Assembly (NCBI GenBank): GCA_035452965.1
Contig: DAOTCE010000011.1
Location: forward strand, 69,836 to 133,835
Reading direction: 5' to 3'
Origin: Candidatus Paceibacterota bacterium
GTDB lineage: Bacteria; Verrucomicrobiota; Verrucomicrobiia; Limisphaerales; UBA8199
DNA: 64,000 nt
Below the pieces are notes generated by a model, which was given only the letters and a program-made list of their open reading frames with translations, did no database searches and was not told the DNA's origin. Both the position numbers and the translations under genes were made by a program. This document shows positions 60,074-64,000 of the stretch, piece by piece. Numbering within the stretch: the stretch's first letter is position 1; each line of letters starts with the position of its first letter.

Positions 60074-60421
60074 TTATCCGTGGCCACGAACGAAATTCTC
60101 CGTAAGCCGGTGCCAGCGCTCAGCCAAGGCCATGAACACCTCACCCACATATTCCGGGGTCTCTGAAGGCAGGACCACGGGCGGCCACCAGTCGCTAAAG
60201 CCCTCCTTTCCCCAACGGATGTTCATATATGCTTGGATGGCGTTGCTCCTCTCGCCGGCCTCCAGCTTCGACAGGCAGGTGCGGACGTGCTCCAAGTCGG
60301 ACAAGTCGTAACGGTGCTCGGCACAAAACTTCAGCAGCGCTCGGGTTGCCGCCGCATGGGTTGGGAACGCTCCAGGACCGTATACGCGCTTCTCGATAGC
60401 TTTCATGAACTTTTCAAGCAT
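60074..60421 (-). CDS. hypothetical small protein
   Basis: 115 residues, mainly helical (LEKFMKAIEKRVYG; THAAATRALLKFCAEHRYDLSDLEHVRTCLSKLEAGERSNAIQAYMNIRWGKEGFSDWWPP). Soluble, aromatic-rich second half. No family recognised. Good coding composition and close packing with the VOC gene support it. Confidence 0.55.
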   Translation of the reverse strand: MLEKFMKAIEKRVYGPGAFPTHAAATRALLKFCAEHRYDLSDLEHVRTCLSKLEAGERSNAIQAYMNIRWGKEGFSDWWPPVVLPSETPEYVGEVFMALAERWHRLTENFVRGHG

Positions 60422-60425
60422 AAGC

Positions 60426-60965
60426 TCAGGGTGACCGGCGCGAGCCCGCCGTTGCTGGCGTTCGATTCGTCGCCACGTGAGCGGGCTGCCTCCCGCTCGC
60501 TCTCCCCTGCGGGTTAGACGCCCTCTTCTTGAACAGAAATCTGATCTTCTTCACCTCAGCATCTAACTGTGTGTTGATGTGGTACCGCGAGCGTATGCCA
60601 TCCACATAATAAATCCACTCTCCGTCAGGTCCGCTCGCGGTCTCGGATATTCGCACAATAGTCGTCTCTCCCCGAACTGTCTTGGTCTCAAAACGAAGGT
60701 CCAGGGACTGCAGCGCCGCATAGATCCAAAAATCAATCTTGTAGTAAGTCGGTGAAATCTTCTTCGGCAGTGGCCTCTTCCGGAATGCATCCAGGGCCGA
60801 ATTGTAGGTCAGCGTAATCGCATTGGTGGTCCCAGCGGGAAACTCAAATGAAACCGTCACGTTCGTCTCGCTGTTGCCTATCGGAAAGCTGGCGACGCAC
60901 TCGGGCGCTGACAAAAGCGACAACACCAAACCCAGAATAGCAGCGGTCAACAATGCTGGGTGCAT
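60426..60965 (-). CDS. exported hypothetical protein
   Basis: 179 residues from the ATG at 60965 (MHPALLTAAILGLVLSLLSAPECVA, a signal peptide); the longer frame upstream is the inferred recombination site. The mature part has strands NVTVSFEFPAGTTNAITLTYNSALDAF and a GPDGEWIYYVDGIRSRYHINTQL step that recalls DUF4430/transcobalamin-like domains, a weak resemblance. After KKIRFLFKK the last ~35 residues (ASNPQGRASGRQPAHVATNRTP...) read through an attC-like sequence and are probably not part of the ancestral protein. Confidence 0.5.
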   Translation of the reverse strand: MHPALLTAAILGLVLSLLSAPECVASFPIGNSETNVTVSFEFPAGTTNAITLTYNSALDAFRKRPLPKKISPTYYKIDFWIYAALQSLDLRFETKTVRGETTIVRISETASGPDGEWIYYVDGIRSRYHINTQLDAEVKKIRFLFKKRASNPQGRASGRQPAHVATNRTPATAGSRRSP

Positions 60966-60973
60966 ACCAAGGT

Positions 60974-61062
60974 GTCTAAGACGGCGCCGAGGGAGCGCTG
61001 GGCCCCGCCCTGAGCTGGACCGAGCCGGAACCCCGCTGTCCGCTGCATGTGCCGGGTTAGCG
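60974..61062 (-). other. candidate integron attC site
   Basis: In gene orientation it begins with CGCTAAC (61062-61056), five bases after the stop of the upstream gene, and ends with CTTAGAC (60980-60974), eight bases before the next ATG. These stand in the positions of the R'' (RYYYAAC) and R' (GTTRRRY) core sites, with two and one mismatches. The G+C-rich 75-nt middle has imperfect self-complementarity. Confidence 0.35.
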
Positions 61063-61066
61063 ACCA

Positions 61067-61294
61067 TCAGTACCTCACTTGCTGTAGTTTCACTATCTCC
61101 ATCGCGTCATCAAACTCCACCCAGATGCCATGCCACTTGGTATCCTCCTTTGGGAGCCCTACCAATGGCTGATCGCTCTTCCCGAAACTGGCAGAATACC
61201 CCGGGACGCCCTTGACCCTGGTGCAACTGCGCATCTTGGGATACATCTTGAACCAATAGGTCTTGGAGTAGGCCGCCAGTGCTTTCCGTCGCAC
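61067..61294 (-). CDS. small hypothetical protein, start uncertain
   Basis: 75 residues from an ATG at 61294: RRKALAAYSKTYWFKMYPKMRSCTRVKGVPGYSASFGKSDQPLVGLPKEDTKWHGIWVEFDDAMEIVKLQQVRY. The tail GIWVEFDDAMEIVKLQQV looks like a real beta strand end. The frame stays open upstream for about 35 codons of Pro/Gly/Ala-rich sequence without an ATG, so the true start may be a non-ATG codon or the 5' end may be damaged. No family recognised. Confidence 0.45.
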   Translation of the reverse strand: MRRKALAAYSKTYWFKMYPKMRSCTRVKGVPGYSASFGKSDQPLVGLPKEDTKWHGIWVEFDDAMEIVKLQQVRY

Positions 61295-61423
61295 AGCTTC
61301 GGGGGCACCTTCGGGCTTCGGGTAAGCCTGGGGAGCAGTCTCAGGCGCCGGCCCGCCACCCGCTCCCGAATTGCAAGGGCCATACCAGGGTTGTCATTCG
61401 GTGGAGCGTGTTGGGCCATGTGA

Positions 61424-62038
61424 CTAGTCCTTTGCATGGGGCCTAAACCGGTAATGGCCGATGACCTTGTACTTAAAAAGGATGTCCTCTTCCTTCGTGC
61501 CGCTGCCGATATTGTGGATAATGAGTGGCGTATCTCCCCATGGCGTATGCACTGGCCTCTTGTCGGACACGATCCCTATGTGCGTAACTCCGCTTCCAAG
61601 GTCCCAGGCCACGATGTCTCCTGGGGCGTAAGTCCAGACATACGGTTGTGTCGTTTTCTCCTGCAACCAGATAGAATGCCTTTCGAAATAGTGCATCAGG
61701 TTGGGAACTCTGCGGTGATCAATGTTTTTGTCTGGCGCCTTCAGCCCCCACTTCTGCGGGTAACCGGCGAAATTCTTTTCCATGTCTTCATGCACTTCCT
61801 TCTGCAGATCGGTCCCCACCCTGCGAAGGGCCCTCACGACCACGTCGCTACACACCCCCGTCCCAAGCGGAACGTCACCACCGGGATATTTGAGTTTTGT
61901 GTATGAGGGGTCATAGTTTGTGGTCACTCCGATCTGCTGCCGAGCAGCGTCAACGATACGAATGCCTACAGCTTCTTCTGCCGCGCTTCCTCCAGCGATT
62001 AGGACCAACCACGCGGCCAGGATCATTAGTTTATTCAT
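61424..62038 (-). CDS. exported DUF1287 protein (cysteine-peptidase-like fold)
   Basis: 204 residues from the ATG at 62038 (MNKLMILAAWLVLIAGGSA, signal peptide); a GTG at 62044 is possible. IVDAARQQIGVTTNYDPSYTKLKYPGGDVPLGTGVCSDVVVRALRRVGTDLQKEVHEDM is the DUF1287 signature, with the presumed catalytic Cys in GVCSDVVVRAL. Next come NIDHRRVPNLMHYFERH, YAPGDIVAWDLGSGVTHIGIVSDK (the His/Asp part) and PLIIHNIGSGTKEEDILF. The NlpC/P60-like fold suggests a periplasmic amidase or peptidase acting on cell-wall material. Complete. Confidence 0.88.
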   Translation of the reverse strand: MNKLMILAAWLVLIAGGSAAEEAVGIRIVDAARQQIGVTTNYDPSYTKLKYPGGDVPLGTGVCSDVVVRALRRVGTDLQKEVHEDMEKNFAGYPQKWGLKAPDKNIDHRRVPNLMHYFERHSIWLQEKTTQPYVWTYAPGDIVAWDLGSGVTHIGIVSDKRPVHTPWGDTPLIIHNIGSGTKEEDILFKYKVIGHYRFRPHAKD

Positions 62039-62050
62039 ACTCACTTCTTG

Positions 62051-62677
62051 TTAGGTCAATTGTCGTAGTCGGGCAACCTCACCTGCAAACGGCCATTTAT
62101 CCCATTTATTCGCTTCGGCAAAGTCGGCTAGTTCCCTAGCTCTAGCGTAATCGTGAAGATGCTCTGCCAGCCAAGCCCCGACCAACGCTGCCCGCCCCTT
62201 GACCATCGTCTGCCCAGCGATCACCACATTATCCTTCCTACCCATCTCATCACAGTCAAAGGCCTGAAGCAGTTGTGCTGCGCTTTGGTACATCAGGAAG
62301 TATCTGGAACCATACCTCTTGTAACAGTCGATCAAGGATCGGGCTGACCGTTCTGGACTTGTGAAGATACCGTTGTGCTTCCACCAGCGATCTGTCTCGG
62401 TGGGTTTCGAGAGACGTGTCCGAAAGAGGCACTCGTACTCCTTTAGGTGCTTTGCCTCAGGTTCACTTGCAGTTCCCTCAGTCGGCATCCCCAACGGGTG
62501 AAGCCCCAGGTTCACGGCGTAGCTATCGCCCCACTTCGAGGCCTGGACATTGATCACATTGATGAGATCGCTCGATACTCGGTAGAAATTCTGGCCAGAT
62601 CCCTTGAAACCCTCCTGTCTTACGTGCGGAGCAAATTCCTGCTTTAGCACGTTCAGAAATCGCGTCTTGGAGTCCAT
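62051..62677 (-). CDS. DUF4304-domain protein
   Basis: 208 residues from the ATG at 62677 (MDSKTRFLNVLKQEFAPHVRQEGFKGSGQNFYRVSSDLINVINVQASKWGDSYAVNLGLH), which is the DUF4304 opening: F...l.p.L...GFK..g.nFyr...d.i.vinvQ.SkW. The start is placed right after GTTAGGT (plus strand 62681-62687), an integron R'-type core, and the stop TAA is part of ACCTAAC, an R''-type core (plus strand 62050-62056). DUF4304 proteins are widespread in cassette and polymorphic-immunity contexts; function unknown. Soluble. Confidence 0.8.
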   Translation of the reverse strand: MDSKTRFLNVLKQEFAPHVRQEGFKGSGQNFYRVSSDLINVINVQASKWGDSYAVNLGLHPLGMPTEGTASEPEAKHLKEYECLFRTRLSKPTETDRWWKHNGIFTSPERSARSLIDCYKRYGSRYFLMYQSAAQLLQAFDCDEMGRKDNVVIAGQTMVKGRAALVGAWLAEHLHDYARARELADFAEANKWDKWPFAGEVARLRQLT

Positions 62678-62680
62678 TAG

Positions 62681-62773
62681 ACCTAACGCAGAGGTGAGGG
62701 ATGCTGGCGGACACCAAGAGCTCCACGCCGCAAACGAGTCACCTCCCGCCGCCATTTTCGCTCCACCGACAGA
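62681..62773 (-). other. candidate integron attC site ending in GTTAGGT
   Basis: Between the stop of the 62774-63151 gene and the DUF4304 start. In gene orientation it ends in TGCGTTAGGT, a full match to the R' core GTTRRRY, three bases before the ATG. The R'' end is degenerate (GCCTAGT at the upstream stop codon). The interior is G+C-rich. Confidence 0.4.
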
Positions 62774-63151
62774 CTAGGCGGCTGTGCTGAGCGTGCGAAG
62801 CAATAGTCTCTCATCCTTAGAAAGTATTCGCTCTGCCGGAGAACCCGCGTCCAGCACAAGCTCAAACATCTCGTTTTCGGGCGTGGCGACAAAACCAGAC
62901 ATCAAACGGTAAGGCTGAACCACCGTAACGTCAGCGGGAAACCCTGTAGCCCCGGCAAACTGCTTGGCACGCTCCTCGATGGTAAAGAAGGGAAAAACCT
63001 GTCTGCCGCCCCGTTCGCAATTGAAGGGAAACACCGAATCGTCGTCGCCAACCTCTGAAACGTCTATGCGGTGTTCGGCGATAACATCGAAGGCTGCCGG
63101 GTCTGTGACGCTCGCGATAGCACGATAGTTAGATGCCCGGTTCGTCCTCAT
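62774..63151 (-). CDS. small SseB-like hypothetical protein
   Basis: 125 residues. VFPFNCERGGRQVFPFFTIEERAKQFAGATGFPADVTVVQPYRLMSGFV followed by EMFELVLDAGSPAERILSKDERLLL follows the pattern of SseB N-terminal-type domains (a PFFT-x-x-ERA step, then a strand and helix ending in an E-rich segment). Similarity is weak. It starts inside the stop of the ankyrin gene (ATGA overlap), so both form a two-gene unit. Confidence 0.5.
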   Translation of the reverse strand: MRTNRASNYRAIASVTDPAAFDVIAEHRIDVSEVGDDDSVFPFNCERGGRQVFPFFTIEERAKQFAGATGFPADVTVVQPYRLMSGFVATPENEMFELVLDAGSPAERILSKDERLLLRTLSTAA

Positions 63152-63651
63152 TTGGTTTGTTGCAGCACGGTCGCAATATTCGTGAAGCCGTGCTGGCGAG
63201 CAAGGTCAATGACGGAACGGCCACTAGGCAACTCTGATCGCGCGCCAGAGGTAAGGAGCAAACGGACGGCGTCTGCGTGGCCATGCATCGCGGCAACAGC
63301 AATCGGTGTGAGGTCGCCTTCCCCGTTTAGAATGTTCGGATTTGCGTGGGCAGAGAGCAGCAGAGCGAGAATGTTGGTGTCACCGCTCCATGCTGCGTGA
63401 AAAAGAGGAGCCGTGGGTTCGATGGCTGCGATGTACTTTGCATACTGTTGATAGTCACGTTTGCCGTCAGGATCTGCACCAAGGTGCAACAACTCACCGA
63501 CGCCGACGGCATCACCAAATACACAAGCGCGGTCAAGAAAGTGGTAGCGCAAGCCGCGCAGGACCGGATACTGCCAAGCAGCCACCACAAGGAGTGCCAC
63601 CAGCACGAGGGCTTCTACAATCGCGGTGATTTTCCAGAAGCGTGGTTTCAT
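63148..63651 (-). CDS. membrane-anchored ankyrin-repeat protein
   Basis: 167 residues from the ATG at 63651; an ATG at 63660 is possible. N-terminal signal anchor (FWKITAIVEALVLVALLVVAAW). Three to four ankyrin repeats follow: ACVFGDAVGVGELLHLGADPDGK, PLFHAAWSGDTNILALLLSAHANPNILNGEGDLTP, IAVAAMHGHADAVRLLLTSGAR and SVIDLARQHGFTNIATVLQQ, with the usual TPL/A-x-G-x-x-x-x-V-x-x-LL pattern. Likely a protein-protein interaction module at the outer face of the inner membrane. Coupled by ATGA overlap to the SseB-like gene. Confidence 0.8.
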   Translation of the reverse strand: MKPRFWKITAIVEALVLVALLVVAAWQYPVLRGLRYHFLDRACVFGDAVGVGELLHLGADPDGKRDYQQYAKYIAAIEPTAPLFHAAWSGDTNILALLLSAHANPNILNGEGDLTPIAVAAMHGHADAVRLLLTSGARSELPSGRSVIDLARQHGFTNIATVLQQTK

Positions 63652-63660
63652 GGGCTGCAT

Positions 63661-64000
63661 CTACAAGTGATTATACAGGTCTGGATATCCACCCATTTCG
63701 GGGTGATATCCAAACGCCCCCGCTTGGCAGATCCAAGGCTTCTCTTCATCAAGGCCACCCTTACTCCTCCCGAATCCGCCTGTAAAGCCAGTTCGCTGAC
63801 ACTCGCAGGACCATCAGTTCGCGCTCCGCCGGCACCCCCGGCCTGTCACGCCGGCTCCGCTCGCGACACATCCAACGTCCCACCGCTTCGCGACCACGAA
63901 CGCGCGCCACGAATCCAACGCCGTCAGCAATTCCAACGCCCCCAGAGCCGCTTATAGCTCATCCAAAGTTATTCACCGGTGGTGAGGAGAGCCCGGTTCT
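63661..64000. other. region without supported gene at the right window edge
   Basis: 340 bp. The open frames here are of low complexity and extend from shadow frames of the ankyrin gene. Nothing further recognised. Confidence 0.5.

Noticed and set aside
61385..61437. GCCCAAC as another attC core after the DUF1287 stop
   Set aside because: It lies in a short stretch that can also be read as coding (MAQHAPPND...) and has no matching second core; not counted as a site.

Overview
The window looks like chromosomal DNA of a G+C-rich free-living bacterium, most likely a verrucomicrobiote of the Pedosphaera/Limisphaera type. This is inferred from gene content: twin-arginine-type secreted enzymes, DUF2961/GH172, GH116, GH29, GH20 and GH57 enzymes, paired SSS symporters, the sugar phosphate isomerase family, a sigma/anti-sigma module and GTAGCGGCG-type intergenic palindromes. 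No rRNA, complete tRNA or CRISPR array was seen.

Layout. 0-5.2 kb: a threonylcarbamoyl-AMP synthase cut by the window edge, a secreted DUF2961 protein, a secreted xylose-isomerase-like protein, glutaredoxin, lipA and a membrane-anchored GNAT protein. 5.3-8.7 kb (minus): KDPG aldolase and the glycolate oxidase subunits glcF and glcD. 9-15.1 kb: a sugar-scavenging block with a large secreted protein, an SSS symporter, a mutarotase-like lipoprotein and an alpha-L-fucosidase. 15.4-24 kb: a regulatory island with an HSP90-family ATPase and its translationally coupled partner, a divergent sigma-like protein facing a mini zinc-finger anti-sigma protein, a pseudo-response regulator with Glu at the phospho-site, a Ser/Thr kinase with a degenerate receiver, and a YbjN/ARPP-1-like pair. 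24.2-33.5 kb: SSS symporter + GH20 hexosaminidase, LysR regulator, MBL hydrolases, NtrC-type regulator, tyrS and a CBM9-like protein. 33.6-39 kb: glycogen block glgB-GH57-glgA. 39-50 kb: ECF sigma/membrane anti-sigma candidate/secreted protein, DUF4434 protein, secreted MBL protein, TGS-uridine kinase, GH116 and nadA.

50-64 kb is accessory DNA: a wrecked DNA-methyltransferase locus, a 24-nt tRNA 3' end that looks like an attachment site, an intact co-oriented phage head module (portal, scaffold, capsid, connector and small lytic or structural genes) without terminase, tail or integrase, then a divergent macro-domain gene and a run of short, unrelated, co-oriented genes whose boundaries carry integron attC-like heptamers. 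This last run may be a gene-cassette array.

Two loci 31 kb apart (18.9 and 50.4 kb) share an identical 40-bp perfect palindrome and a degenerate flanking sequence, which suggests a small dispersed element. The carbohydrate genes together suggest uptake and hydrolysis of fucosylated, GlcNAc-containing and glucosylated polymers, with storage as glycogen. The 15-24 kb signalling island and the 59-64 kb array are the best candidates for something not yet described.
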